Counted from the first letter of the stretch, positions 11,144 to 21,846 are shown. The stretch: 64,000 nucleotides of DNA from Chionoecetes opilio (GCA_016584305.1 JACEEZ010019764.1:109501-173500), one strand, 5' to 3'. The notes: generated by a model not told the origin, from the letters alone. Translations and numbers: made by a program.

Positions 11144-12083
11144 AGGGGAGAGCGGGGTAGGTTGCATCATTGCCTCTAACTTGCATGTTATCACACGTAA
11201 CTAGCAACCAAGGTAGTGGTGTACGGGGTTGTCAGTATGGAGGTAGCTCCCATAGTGTGAGGACGCTACGGCAAGAGCTCTTCAGTTTATGCTCATTTGA
11301 GTATTTTCGACCCCAGTAAGTAATTTTTTTTTACTTTACTATTTTTCTTATATCTCATGTTGAATGTTGATGTTATAGTAACACTATTCGGTTAAAATAT
11401 TTGTAGTCCTGTATTATTGGCGAACATATTGAGAGTTTAGTTGTACTAATGTGACGGGTAGGCGGTGAGTAGGACGGTTGTGAGGATGGTCGGTTGTGAG
11501 GGGTAAGTTGACGCACTCGCTACGGGGCAAGTTGAATCATGATTCAACTTACCCCTTACATAAAAGTTTACTGTTTTTATAATAATAATTCACTAATTTT
11601 ATTATTATTTTACAGAAATGGCACGAACATACAAAAGAAAAACTACTTGCTGTACAACAGCCCCTCAAACACTGGAGAATGCAGCTCTTTTGGTATTGAA
11701 TGCGGGCACATCTGTGAGAAACGCTGCTGCAATTTTTTTATATACAGTAAACCCTTCATGCTCGCGGGTTTCAGCCTCGCGGATTTGATTACTCACGGGT
11801 TTTCAACCCTTGGGATAAATAATAATAAATACAGGTAATTAAATATAATTTTAAAATACAAAAAGTAAGGAGTTTGAATGCGTAATGAATGCTAGAATAA
11901 GTAAGTAAGAATGAAGTAAGGAGAATGAATGCTGTACGCGCAAAAATGTTTGTGCGTACAGCCGCGTGAGGGCCGCCACTACCGCCACTCTGCCAGTTCC
12001 CGCCAGTAGAACAAAATCCAGCTTGTGTTTACCCGCTCTCGTCGGTACAGTGCAGTGCTATTAATTTTGTATATCTCGTCAAC

Positions 12084-14138
12084 ATGGCCAACAAACGTAA
12101 ATCTGGTGAGCCTCAATCAAGCGGGAAAGGACCAAAGAAGACCAAAAGAGACATGAAAGTGATGACTTTAGAGGAGAAGGGTGAATTAATCAAGAAAATA
12201 AAGGGTGGCATGTCCTACGCTGCCTGTGGCCGCCACTATGGGGTAAATGAATCGACGGTGAGGTACATTTATAAGAAGGAAAAAGAAATTAGTGCTTCCC
12301 TAGCCTCCTCTATACCCCATGCTGCAAAACGTGTGCATTACATTAAAGATGTAATCTTGTTCAAGACTGAAAAAGCCCTAAACATTTGGATCGAAAACAT
12401 GAACAGGCGCCGCATTCCAATAAGTGGCGATTTCATAAGGGAAAAGGCCAAAGTTCTTTATGAAACTTTCAGGAAGAATAACAGTGACAGCAATGGTGCA
12501 GGTGGTGACAATACTGGTGCAAGTGGTGACAATGCTGGTGCACGTGGTGACAATGCTGGTGCACGTGGTGACAATGCTGGTGCACGTGGTGATAATGATG
12601 GTGCAAGTGGTGATAATGATGGTGCAAGTGGTGATAATGATGGTGCAAGTGGTGATAATGATGGTGCAAGTGGTGATAATGATGGTGCAAGTGGTGATAA
12701 TGATGGTGCAAGTGGTGATAATGATGATGCAAGTGGTGTTCGTCCAAAGATGCATGCATTTTCGGCCAGTAAGGGGTGGTTCAAAAATTTTAAGAAAAGA
12801 TATTCCCTCAATAATGTCAGCATAACTGGAGAAAGTGCCTCTGTTGCAGCCAAGGCATACCCTGCTGAATTTGCCAAAATAATTGAGGAGAAAGGCTATC
12901 TACCAGAACAAGTTTTTAATGCAGACGAAACTGGGCTGTGGTGGAAGAAGATGCCAGCCAGAACATACATTGCCAGAGAAGAAAAAAGTGCCCCAGGCTT
13001 CAAAGTGTCCAAAGAGAGAGTGACTGTCTTACTTTGTGGGAATGCTGCAGGAAACATGATCAAACCTCTCCTCCTCCACACATCCAAGAAGCCCAGAGCA
13101 CTTGCTCGCCAGAACATGAACCTGCTGCCAGTCTACTATCAAGCAAACAAAGAAGCATGGATGACTAAAGAATTATTCATGGACTGGTTTAAGAACTGTT
13201 TTATTCCTGAAGTACGAAAATACCTGGAGAAGTTGAACATCAATTTTAAAGTTCTCCTTGTGTTGGACAACTGCCCGGGCCACCCTGATGATTTGAATGA
13301 AATTGACCCAAATGTTCAGGCAGTTTTTCTTCCTAAGAACACAACATCCCTCATTCAACCTATGGACCAAGGTGTGATTGCGGTCTTTAAGTCTAAATAT
13401 TCGACACGCACCTTCAGCATGATGAGGACCGCTATGGACAGTGGGGGGGAGGAGAGCATGAGAGAAATGTGGAGGAAACATAACATTGCTGGGTGCATTG
13501 AGTTTATTAAAGAGGCTCATGATGAATTGTCCCAACACTGTGTGAATTCGTGCTGGGAAAGTGTGTGGCCTGCAGCAGTCAAAGACTTCAAAGGCTTCCC
13601 TACTACTGAACCTGATGTGAAAAAAATGGTGTTGTTAGCCAAAGCAATCGGTGGTGAAGGCTTTAAGGATATGACTGCAGCGGAAATAGAATCAGAACTG
13701 CTAGGTGATTCTGGTGAAGGGCTGACGAATGAAGATTTACAAGAAATCATCAGAGTGCAGGAAGAAGAGGAAACTGAAGTGACGGACAACACACAGGACG
13801 AACCGCAGCCTTTCGATCTCGAATTTCTCTACAAACAACTGAGAAACATCCAAGATCTGACAAATAGGTTCGTGGAGCGTGACCCATCTATGGAACGTGC
13901 TCTAATCGTAAAAAGACAAATGGAAGCTGCCATCAAACCATACATAGAACTAAAGAACCAGCTTAGGCAGCAGCAAGCACACAGCAAGATAACCATGTTC
14001 TTTAATAAACTGACACGCCCAGCTGATCAACCCAAACCGCCTCACCCAGCCTCCCCTACGTCGTCTGACATAGATGAACTCGATGACTCTCCCCCTCTCT
14101 CCTTTGGTGCCAACGTGGATGAGGACGACTCGCAATAA
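12084..14138 (+). CDS. Tigger-like DDE transposase, intact
   Basis: A single open frame of 684 codons. Residues about 27-66 form a psq/CENP-B N-terminal HTH (TLEEKGELIKKIKGG, YAACGRHYGVNESTVRYIY). Residues about 90-240 form the second, CENPB-type HTH, ending SKGWFKNFKKRYSL. The DDE_1 core follows: FNADETGLWW (Asp about 281), LLVLDNCPGHP (Asp about 395) and IQPMDQGVI (Asp about 428), the DDD triad of pogo/Tigger enzymes. The C-terminus is acidic and Pro-rich. Unusually, a 7-residue repeat (GASGDND type, about 12 copies, residues 137-218) is inserted inside the second HTH. The start ATG follows GTCAAC and precedes a basic MANKRKSGEP leader. AATAAA overlaps the stop. Predicted product binds the TIRs and cuts and pastes at TA. 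Confidence 0.9.
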   Translation: MANKRKSGEPQSSGKGPKKTKRDMKVMTLEEKGELIKKIKGGMSYAACGRHYGVNESTVRYIYKKEKEISASLASSIPHAAKRVHYIKDVILFKTEKALNIWIENMNRRRIPISGDFIREKAKVLYETFRKNNSDSNGAGGDNTGASGDNAGARGDNAGARGDNAGARGDNDGASGDNDGASGDNDGASGDNDGASGDNDGASGDNDGASGDNDDASGVRPKMHAFSASKGWFKNFKKRYSLNNVSITGESASVAAKAYPAEFAKIIEEKGYLPEQVFNADETGLWWKKMPARTYIAREEKSAPGFKVSKERVTVLLCGNAAGNMIKPLLLHTSKKPRALARQNMNLLPVYYQANKEAWMTKELFMDWFKNCFIPEVRKYLEKLNINFKVLLVLDNCPGHPDDLNEIDPNVQAVFLPKNTTSLIQPMDQGVIAVFKSKYSTRTFSMMRTAMDSGGEESMREMWRKHNIAGCIEFIKEAHDELSQHCVNSCWESVWPAAVKDFKGFPTTEPDVKKMVLLAKAIGGEGFKDMTAAEIESELLGDSGEGLTNEDLQEIIRVQEEEETEVTDNTQDEPQPFDLEFLYKQLRNIQDLTNRFVERDPSMERALIVKRQMEAAIKPYIELKNQLRQQQAHSKITMFFNKLTRPADQPKPPHPASPTSSDIDELDDSPPLSFGANVDEDDSQ
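12492..12738 (+). repeat. 21-bp intragenic minisatellite in transposase
   Basis: About 12 tandem copies of a 21-bp unit (consensus GGTGATAATGATGGTGCAAG plus T) that keep the reading frame and encode GDN(D/A)GA(S/R). The first five units carry GCTGGTGCACG variants and the last six are nearly identical, suggesting recent expansion at the 3' side. Confidence 0.9.
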
Positions 14139-14719
14139 ATATCGCACATCTATCATAATTCATCATACTTTAAACTCCATTTTCATTAATTAATCTTCAG
14201 GAAGATGAATTAATGAAAATTAAAGTTTTTTGTTCTACAGTAAAAACATTAACTCTAAATTTTCCATTACTAGAATGGTGTTCTTTATTTGTTTTTTTAA
14301 CTACATTACTTACCTTAATTTCTTTGTTTGTGCTCTGCTATTCATTATAATTAATCATCCATAATCATTAAGCTGTTCTGTACCAGGGGGGATTATGGCC
14401 TAGGGGTACAGGACCAAATATGGAAGGACAACGACAACAAAACACTCCTAAGTATCGATCGGTAACAATTGTTTACATTTATACAGTACAGTACCCTATT
14501 ACTAATCTTTAATACACCTGTAATATACAATCTATACTATTTTGCATTATTTGCATCCAAAATTATCATTATCATTATCATTCAAGCAACAAAATCCATT
14601 TTCTTTATACCGTAAGCCTATTTTCGGGGCGGGAGGGGTAACTAATGTCATGCTCGCGGATGTACGATACTCGCGGGTGTCTCTGTTCCCTAACCCCCGC
14701 GAGCATGAAGGGTTTATTG
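14139..14719. other. Family A 3' noncoding region with small palindrome
   Basis: Noncoding end of the Tigger-like element. TTTTCATTAATTAATCTTC at 14180-14198 pairs with GATGAATTAATGAAAATT at 14204-14221, a stem of about 18 bp with a five-base loop. Otherwise AT-rich up to the right terminal repeat. Confidence 0.5.
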
Positions 14720-16943
14720 TACACTATTCTACTCTAGGACGGTATATTAAAAAACGATCTGCTGCTGTTACTGGGAATGTAACGGTAGGATATGCTAAAC
14801 CAAAGAAAGTATTTTCATCTGAGCAAGAAGAAGAGCTTGTATCTTATGTGAAAAAAGCAGCATTAATATATTTTGGTCTCTCTCCAAAAGAAGTTAGAGA
14901 GCTTGCTTATAAATCTGCAAATGAAGCAAAAATACAAATGCCTGATAATTAATAATTGGACTAATGACAAATGTGCTGGAAAAGATTGGTTTACAAGTTT
15001 CATGCAGCGACATGGCCAAAAGCTATCCATTAGGCAACCCGAAGCAACTAGTCTGGCACGAGCAACAAGTTTTAACGAACATAATGTAAATTCATTCTTT
15101 GAAAAACTGTCGTTGTTAATGGATAAACATAAATTTGAACCTCAAGATGTATGGAATGTAGATGAAAACGGAGTTACTACTGTTCAAAAACCTCGTGCCG
15201 TAGTAGCAGCCAAGGGCACAAAACAAGTTGGAGCTCTGACGTCAGCTGAAAGAGGTCAGCTTGTCACATTTTGTGTAGCAGTAAGTGCCATTGGAGATTG
15301 TATTCCACCTATGTTGATTTTTCCCAGGAAGAATTATCATACTCATTTTATAAGGGATGGACCAGAAGGTTCAATTGGAGCCTGCCACCCTTCTGGATGG
15401 ATGACAGAGGTAAACTTTATTTTGTTTCTCAAGCATTTCATAAAACATGCGAAACCAACCATGGAGAAGCCAGTCTTGCTGCTACTGGATAACCACCAAT
15501 CACAATTTTGTTAACTATGATGTCATTAATTTATGCAAGACAGGTGGCGTGATTTTGCTATCATTTCCTCCTCACTGTTCTCATAAGCTACAGCCTCTGG
15601 ATAGGTCGGTTTATGGACCTTTTAAGCGGTATCTAAGTTCTGCCCAGAATGACTGGTTGCGAAACAATCCTGGGAAAAGTATGACTATATATGACATACC
15701 TTCTCTTGTTCGAGAGGCTTTTCCAAGAGCTGTAACTCCTCTTAACATAGCGAGTGGATTCAGGGTCAGCGGTATCAGTCCCTTAAATTCAAATATTTTT
15801 GATGAATCTGAATTTGCTCCATCGTCAGTAGCCTAACTGATCGTCCAATGAATGAGTCATCTTACAATCAACAAAGCGAAGAGGGCACTGCCATGACAAG
15901 TGTAAATGCTCAAGAGGGTCCGATTGGATTCGGGGAACATCCACTGCCATCCACTTCTACCGTTTTTGAACCACTACCTTCAACATCAAATGTTGTTCAA
16001 CCGCTGGATGTTTCTCTTCATTCAGAAGCTGGATGCTGTTCAACCGCTGGATGTTCACCTGTAATTTCTGAAGTTAAACAATCTTCACTGCTGCCTGAAA
16101 AAATTCTGCCCCATCCTAAAGCAGCTCCTCGACAAACTAGCAGCTCGGGACGAAAAAAGCGTAAGAGTGCCATATTAACGGACACTCCAGAAAAGGCCGC
16201 ACTGGAGGCCCAAAGCATCAAAAGAAAGAAAATTAGTAATGTAAACGAAAATAAAAGTATCAAGAAAAGGAAGCTGCATTTCGCAAAAAAAAATCCAACT
16301 AGCACGTCTACTAAAAGTCGTGACTCGTCAAGCTCAGAAGACGAAGACGGTTACTGTTTGGTATGTGTGGAACCTTATTCTAATAGCAGGCCTCGTGAGA
16401 AATGGATACAATGTAGCCAGTGCAGAGGATGGTCCCATCTAGATTGTTTGTCAAATTAACAAAGTTTATTCTACACCTGCCACAACTGCGAATCAGATTT
16501 AGAATAAATTAAATTTATAATAACTAGTATTATAATTACAGTACAAAGGATGTGTTAATTCAAATAGTTATAGCTAATGGTGGTACAAAGAAACAAAGGG
16601 TTTAGTCTTATTCTAAGTTTTTCATGTTTTATAAGTTTTATTCACCTGAAAGTGTTTTTGTTTTATTATTTGATTTTTTTCTAGTCTTTATTTTGTGATA
16701 GCAAAGTGTATCCTACATTATTGTGAATTTTATTAATATAAGGATATCTGTTTATTTGTTGTTTTGTTGAAATAAACTCATATATAGGATTCATTTGTAT
16801 TTGATTCCACTTGCCCCGCATGTTGGTGCAACTTGCCCTGCATGTTGGTGCAACTTGCCCCGTCAGCGGGGAAGGTTGCAACACTTGTTTTTTCATGTTT
16901 AAATTCAAATTAAAGGTATTACAAATCTGATTTTTAAATAATA

Positions 16944-17976
16944 CAGGAGAACCTCGTTTATCCGGCACCCTCGGGGGGGAGCGCATGCCGGATAACTCAT
17001 TTTGCCGTTGTTTTGAGAGTTAACTCTTATGGAATCGCCCAAAATCCCAATAAATACTGTGGTTTCTGGAGGTTGTTGTTGTTGTTGTTTTAGGGCTGCA
17101 AGGATCCCTTGGGGAACACTATGAGCCCTGGTGATGTCCTATGATGCTATCACAGGCGCGGTAGTTGACCTGTCTTCCTCAGGAAGGCACAGGTGAGGCG
17201 GATGACGGCGTGTTGCCGAGAGGGGGGAACGCCAGCCGCCGCCAGCAGGGTGGGCAGGTCAAAGGTAGTGACGTTCAGGGCGAGGAGTTGAGACTGTAGC
17301 ACTACACGGTGTGAGTGGAAGTGCGGACACTGCAGCAGAAAGTGTTCAATAGTCTCCGGAAAATTCATGCACCAAGGGCAGTGGGGGTCAGGGGACAGAC
17401 GGAGGCGATGCAGGTGAGCCGTGAGTGTCGTGTGCCCCAGGCGGAGGCGGGTGAGAGTGACATCCAGGACGCGGGACTTTTTCCGTATCCACGGCTGGGG
17501 GGAAGAGTCACTGCGGTATTGGCCCATGGAGGTGATGCGGAGGGCATTGCCGAGTGTGTTATTCCAGGTGGAGCGGCAGACCCGGGAGATCAGGCGTTTG
17601 GCCGCGGAGAGCGGCAGAGGGAAGGGTGTCGTGTTTACATCTGTTAAGGCCATCCTGGCAGCAGAATCAGCCACCTCGTTGCCTGGGATACCAGCATGGG
17701 AGGGAACCCACTGGAAGGCGATCTCCCACCCCTCGTTGGTAAGGTGAAGGGCCCTCTGGATGGTGTGGACGAGGGACGTAGAGGATCGTGGATGACGGGA
17801 GAGGAGGAGGTGGAGTGAGGAGGGGGAGTCTATGTAGACCACAGCCTTGCCCAACTAAATTTCTGCCGATTTTCTCAGTTTTTGAAATAATTATACTTAA
17901 TTAATGCCTGGGTCGATTAGTGCCATTGTTTTGAGGCTGCCGTTGTTTTAAATGCCGGTTAAATAAGGTTCTCCTG
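16944..17976. mobile_element. TIR family B MITE carrying LINE-beta tail
   Basis: Ends are CAGGAGAACCTCGTTTATCC on the left and the reverse complement of CAGGAGAACCTTATTTAACC on the right, with TA at 16942-16943 and 17977-17978. The interior holds the RNase H and zinc tail of a LINE on the minus strand. Other copies at 31850-32301 and 62483-62938 have a different LINE tail (alpha) in place of this one. Confidence 0.8.
17075..17854 (-). pseudogene. LINE-beta 3' end (RNase H plus zinc tail)
   Basis: Open minus-strand frame of 234 codons beginning inside an RNase H domain: AVVYIDSPSSL, then FQWVPSHAGIPGNEVADSAA, the third and fourth RNase H motifs. It is followed by LRLGHTTLTAHLHRL and PHCPWCMNFPETIEHFLLQC, the C-C-H-C zinc block at the end of I-like LINE ORF2, and ends with LTCAFLRKTGQL. 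The 3' UTR ends in a (CAA)n tail (GTT repeats at 17072-17090). An I/R1-group LINE with RNase H is the best fit. 5' truncated. Confidence 0.75.
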
Positions 17977-18177
17977 TATTTCATAAGAAATTAAAGCATA
18001 GGTCCTATATATTCGTGTCAGCATATCAAATTTTCATAAGATGAACGGAATTTTTTTTTATGGCGTAAAATGTATAATTTGATGCAACGTGCCCCCGCTC
18101 TCCCCTAATGACAAACAAACCCTTAACAAATTTATTTATTATGTCAAAATTCGCTGTGAAAATGTTTGCTACATTTA

Positions 18178-18188
18178 GGTTTTTTATC
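18178..18188. repeat. Target duplication, left, of RTE-like LINE
   Basis: GGTTTTTTATC here is repeated exactly at 21847-21857 on the other side of the LINE. Confidence 0.8.
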
Positions 18189-18198
18189 AATCAATCAA

Positions 18199-18548
18199 TC
18201 AATCATTGGGGGCATACGCCGGGGGGCGCGTCGCCTCGCCCACCCTACGACACCACTCCCGGGGGTCACCACGCGCGAGTTCCCATGCAGTCTCCTTTCC
18301 CATACCAAGCAGCTCTCGACAAGAAACATCAACTTGCCCCAGCCACGAGCCTTGTGGGCGCCCCCTTGGCCTCCTCCACGCCGGATTGTCTCTTACAGAT
18401 ACAACCCGATGGGAAGGATCGGTTTCAGGGTAGCGTGCCACATGCCCATATAGCCGAAGTTGGCGCTGACGGACTATGTAGGTAATAGGCCTCGATTCAG
18501 TCTCACGGTGCAATCGCTGATTTGACACGTAATCATCCCAGCGATACC
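18199..18548 (-). pseudogene. RTE-like reverse transcriptase, C-terminal part
   Basis: Continues the LINE after the inserted element: WDDYVSNQRLHRETESR, then RQLRLYGHVARYPE, RPRGRPQGSWLGQVD and a terminal PPAYAPND with stop, next to the TGAT tail. This is the usual end of RTE ORF2. Confidence 0.75.
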
Positions 18549-18809
18549 CACTGATCTATATAACATGGATCGCGGAAGCCTGGCTCAGCACTGGTTCCAA
18601 CTGTCCGCCATCTTGTCGTAACCAAAACAAAGCCTTGTTTCTGTGGCTCGCATTGCTGTCTATCTGGTGTTATCGCCTCGTCATGCCAAGTTGTGCTTGC
18701 TGTCTGGCTGTGTTATCACCTCGTCATGCCAAGCTGTGCTGCTATGTCCTGTACAAACAGACCAGGACCTGGAAGTGGCAAATCTTTCCACCTGTGAGTA
18801 ACACCACAC

Positions 18810-19040
18810 AGTCCACACACACACACACGCACCCACCACACACCCACACACACCCACACACACACCCACCTACCACACACACACACCCACCACACACACA
18901 CACACCCACACCCACCACACACACCCACACACACGCACCCACCACACACACACGCACGCACCCACCACACACCCACCCACACACACCCAGACACCCACAC
19001 CCACACCACACACACACCCACACCCCACCCAGCCCATCCA
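18810..19040. repeat. CA-rich microsatellite
   Basis: Irregular (CA)n with CCACACAC and ACCCACC interruptions; source of the spurious His/Thr/Pro or Val/Cys/Gly frames on either strand. Confidence 0.9.
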
Positions 19041-19299
19041 CTCTTAATCCATCTACCCATTCCAGTCATCCACCTACTAGTTAAAAAAAAAATATAGGTG
19101 GATATGGGATACTTTTTTTTATATAGGTAGATATAGATATAAGTATATTTTTTTATACTTGTTAACAATTAGTGGGGAACGGAAGCAGACCTGAGTGCGG
19201 TTATGATACAAATGATCATCTAATAAGCGGTGCTTGTTCTAATTGAGATAGCTTTATTTTGCGAAGAAAAAAAAAAGGAAAAAAAAGTATACCTTGTGG

Positions 19300-19425
19300 T
19301 TAAAGTTAGGTTAGGTTTCATTACAACCTATAAGGCTAGGTTAGGTTTCATTAAAACCTTCAAGGTTAGCTAGGTTAGGTTTCATTAAAACCTATAAGGT
19401 TAGGTTAGGTTTCATTAATATTATT
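19300..19425. repeat. TTAGG-like tract
   Basis: Repeated GTTAGGTTAGGTTTCATTA and variants. TTAGG is the usual arthropod telomere unit; here it is a degenerate interstitial tract in a mobile element. Confidence 0.65.
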
Positions 19426-19544
19426 TTTTTTTGGGGGGGGTTGCGTAAAATAAAACTATCTCCATTGCAACAAGCACCTATTGTAGGCCAAGGAAAAATA
19501 GTTGGATGTCTCTTAAAACGACCGCGAAACTCGTCCATTATTAC

Positions 19545-19685
19545 CAAAAGTTGTTTCGTAGTCTAAATGAAACCATAGTCGTTTCGTACACTCAGCTCGG
19601 AGTTGAACTTGACTACTAGAGTTACGTAACGACACCAGGTATGTACGAAAATACTCAAAATCAGTGTACGAAACTAACTACTTTC
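19545..19685. repeat. Dispersed GTTTCGTAC repeat
   Basis: TTTCGTAGTCTAAATGAAAC and GTCGTTTCGTACACTCA match, in inverse orientation, 23800-23938. Confidence 0.6.
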
Positions 19686-19944
19686 AATTCAATATACCTA
19701 ATTAAGAAAGGTTTTTTGATTAGGCCAAAGGTTTTTGATTAATTCAAACTTCCTGTAATCCCCGAGAGTAGCTTCTATGGACCACTGTGGCTCGCGCCGT
19801 ACCCGTGGCCGCGGCGGTACGGGGCTGACGCCGTTATAGTGGACGAGAACTGAGCGTTCGCTCATTAGGTCAGACACACACACACTCGGTGGTTCGCTCA
19901 TTAGGTCTGTACACTGCACTCTTAGCCTCTCGCTTTACCACATA

Positions 19945-20238
19945 CACCACACCTGTCACTACACACTTGTACGGCCTCGCAACACACCTGTCACTACACA
20001 CCTGTACGGCCTCGCAACACACCTGTCACTACACACCTGTACGGCCTCGCAAGACACCTGTCACTACACACCTGTACGGCCTCGCAACACACCTGTCACT
20101 ACACACCTGTACGGCCTCGCAACACACCTGTCACTATACACCTGTACGGCCTCGCAAGGCACCTGTCACTACACACCTGTACGGCCTCGCAACACACCTG
20201 TCACTACACACCTGTACGGCCTCGCAACACACCTGTTG
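19945..20238. repeat. 35-bp minisatellite, about 8 copies
   Basis: Unit contains CACCTGTCACTACACACCTG followed by TACGGCCTCGCAA. The period of 35 is not a multiple of three, so the open frame over it cycles through three peptides and is not a gene. Confidence 0.9.
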
Positions 20239-20297
20239 TCTGTGTATCACCGTAAATAAATGACTTGGAAGGTTCGACGATGCACTAGGTTGGAAGT

Positions 20298-20410
20298 TTA
20301 GTAGTAGTAGTAGTAGGTGTTAATAGTAGTTGTAGGTGGTAATAGTAGTAGTAGGTGGTAATAGTAGTAGTAGTAGTAGGTGTTAATAGTAGTAGTAGGT
20401 GGTAATATAG
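20298..20410. repeat. TAG/GTGG trinucleotide-rich tract
   Basis: (TAG)n interspersed with GTGTTAATAG and GTGGTAATAG units. Confidence 0.8.
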
Positions 20411-20548
20411 GCTATCACATGCCAGCAGCCAACACCCAGCCACTGCCTGGCCGGCCCATGTATTTGTTTTGGTTATTTCAAGATGGCGGCTGGTGACTTC
20501 AGTTTCTCGGCCACAGCTAGCCCAGATCCGCGATCCATGTTATATAGA

Positions 20549-21843
20549 TCAGTGGCGATACCCCATGATTCTGCGAAGACACTTATTACCAAAGGCATTG
20601 ATTCGTCTCTTCAAGTCACTATTTAGTGTCCATGTCTCACAACCATAGAGTAAGACAGGGATCACAAGCGATTTGAAGATCCGGATCTTTGTCCTCCTGC
20701 ACAGGTACCGACAACGCCAAATACTCCCGCTGAGCGAGTCCATAACACCGTGGGCTATGCCAATCCGCCGTAAGACTTCTTGACGTGACCCGCCGTCATT
20801 ATGGACTGCGCTACCAAGGTATGTAAAACTTTCCAAGATCTCAATGTCCTTGCCACACGCATGAACAGACTGTACTGCTTCATCTAGTAAGTCTCCAAAC
20901 ACCTGGACCTTGGTCTCTTGAGCCAGGAGACCTCAAGTCCCAAAGGCTTTGCCACCTCGTGCAGCGCCTCGAGAGCCATCACCAGGACCTCCAGCGACTC
21001 AGCAAAGATTACTGCTGCATCATCAGCAAAAACAAGATCAGTGATCTTGGTGTTGCCGACGGATGCTCCACAATCACTTTGATCTACAACCTTGTCCAAT
21101 ACCCAGTCCATACAAGCATTGAAAAGTGATGGGGCAAGGACGCACCCTTGCCTCACTCCTGTATTCACAGGAAAGAAGCCGGATACACCTGCCCCACACT
21201 TCACAGCACTCTCAGTCCCAGAATACAGACCAGTTATCAAACCAATAGTCCTTACAGGAATCCCTCGAAGTCGCAGAAGATCCCAGAGTGACTCACGATG
21301 CACTGAGTCAAACGCCTTCTTGAGATCAACATAGGCTGCAAGCATCCCCTGTCGAAACTCACGTCGGCGTTCCACCAGGACACAAAGCGCTAGGATATGG
21401 TCCGTTGTTGACTTACCAGGCGTGAACCCAGACTGCTGAGGTCTCTGATGCTTCACCAGATGGCTGCGAATCCGTGTCAGCAATAGATGGGCAAGCACCT
21501 TGCCTGGTACGCTGAGCAGTGTAATACCGCGGTAATTGTTGCAGTCCTGACGGTCCCCTTTCCCTTTCCAGATAGGGACGACCAGCCCCCTTTTCCAGTC
21601 AGGAGGAATGGTACCTGATTGCCACACGGCAGTCAGGACAGCATGCAACACGTGGATCATGGCCTCACCCCCAGCTTTGAGGAGCTCCACACTGATATTA
21701 CAAACACCAGCTGCCTTTCCACCCCTCAACTTTGCTACAGCCTCTGTGACTTCGTCAAGAGAGGGTGCGGTTTCGTCAATGGGAGGATCGGCATCCACTG
21801 CCTGTAACCCAGTGGTGTGAAGCTGCTCAGTTGGAGGGTCCAC
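20549..21843 (-). pseudogene. RTE-like reverse transcriptase, 5' part
   Basis: The frame from 21843 has ordered RT blocks: LVVPIWKGKGDRQDCNNYRG, the SGFTPGKSTTDHI block, AAYVDLKKAFDSVHR, TGVRQGCVLAPSLFNA and the catalytic VFADDAAVIF. A frameshift near 20900 moves to a second frame with FTYLGSAVHNDGGSRQE and VLLYGCETWTL, the RTE/BovB-type thumb. It stops where the hAT-like element enters after the codons for IMGYR. The N-terminal endonuclease is missing. Nonfunctional. Confidence 0.8.
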
Positions 21844-21846
21844 CGT

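Larger units (their letters stand above)
11745..14719 (+). mobile_element. TIR family A Tigger-like transposon, apparently complete
   Basis: Left end CAGTAAACCCTTCATGCTCG and right end (reverse complement) CAATAAACCCTTCATGCTCG, with TA at 11743-11744 and 14720-14721. Extended subterminal similarity (CTCGCGGATTT on the left, CTCGCGGATGT on the right) adds to the repeats. One intact transposase frame occupies 12084-14138. Non-autonomous relatives sit at 1842-2672 and 43153-43928. Intact ends and an open transposase suggest recent activity. Confidence 0.85.
11618..16507 (+). pseudogene. pogo-like transposase with C-terminal PHD finger, broken
   Basis: The first piece (ATG at 11618, MARTYKRKTT..SVRNAAA) is a psq-type helix-turn-helix start, cut by the family A transposon at 11744. 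It resumes at 14722 with YSTLGRYIKKR, then a CENP-B-like HTH half (DWFTSFMQRHG), and a DDE_1 catalytic core with NVDENG, LLLLDNHQS and LQPLDRSVYG carrying the three expected acidic residues. After a Ser-rich, basic linker comes a PHD-type zinc finger (CLVC, WIQCSQC, GWSHLDC, YTCHNC). Lesions: frame change at the insertion, a small duplication with stops near 14950, frameshifts near 15490 and 15835 and a stop at 16457. The enzyme is dead; family assignment is firm. Confidence 0.75.
11145..18105 (+). mobile_element. TIR family D pogo-type transposon, nested and broken
   Basis: Ends are GGGGAGAGCGGGGTAGGTTG on the left and the reverse complement of GGGGAGAGCGGGGGCACGTT on the right, with TA at 11143-11144 and 18106-18107. 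Subterminal repeats of the type GGGGCAAGTTG / CAACTTGCCCCG occur at 11513-11570 and 16810-16870 and may be transposase-binding sites. It encodes the broken PHD-tailed transposase (11618-16507) and is itself interrupted by a complete family A transposon (11745-14719) and by a family B MITE (16944-17976). It has inserted into the piggyBac-like fragment ending at 11143. Confidence 0.75.
18549..20554. mobile_element. hAT-like non-autonomous element, 2 kb
   Basis: Perfect 28-bp terminal repeats starting CACTGATCTATATAACATGG, with weaker similarity for about 100 bp including a GCCGCCATCTTG-like motif in both ends. The 8-bp GCGATACC at 18541-18548 is repeated at 20555-20562, and joining the flanks restores the LINE reading frame. 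An 8-bp duplication fits hAT (P elements also make 8 bp). The interior has no transposase, only simple repeats, TTAGG-like tracts and a minisatellite. Confidence 0.75.
18189..21846 (-). mobile_element. RTE-like LINE, 5' truncated, split by a DNA transposon
   Basis: Flanked by an exact 11-bp duplication. Read on the minus strand it enters ORF2 within the palm/finger region at 21846 and ends at a (TGAT)n tail (ATCA repeats at 18185-18203). The coding part is interrupted at 18549-20554 by a hAT-like element. A shorter sister copy is at 44595-45396. Confidence 0.8.

Noticed and set aside
12378..12877. His/Leu- or Thr-Ile-rich frames opposite the transposase
   Set aside because: Shadows of the 21-bp repeat inside the real transposase frame.
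18681..19168. Cys/Val/Gly- and His/Pro/Thr-rich frames
   Set aside because: Products of the CA microsatellite.
19889..20263. Protein with THLYGLATHLSL repeats
   Set aside because: 35-bp minisatellite inside a hAT-like element; period not divisible by three gives a cycling peptide.
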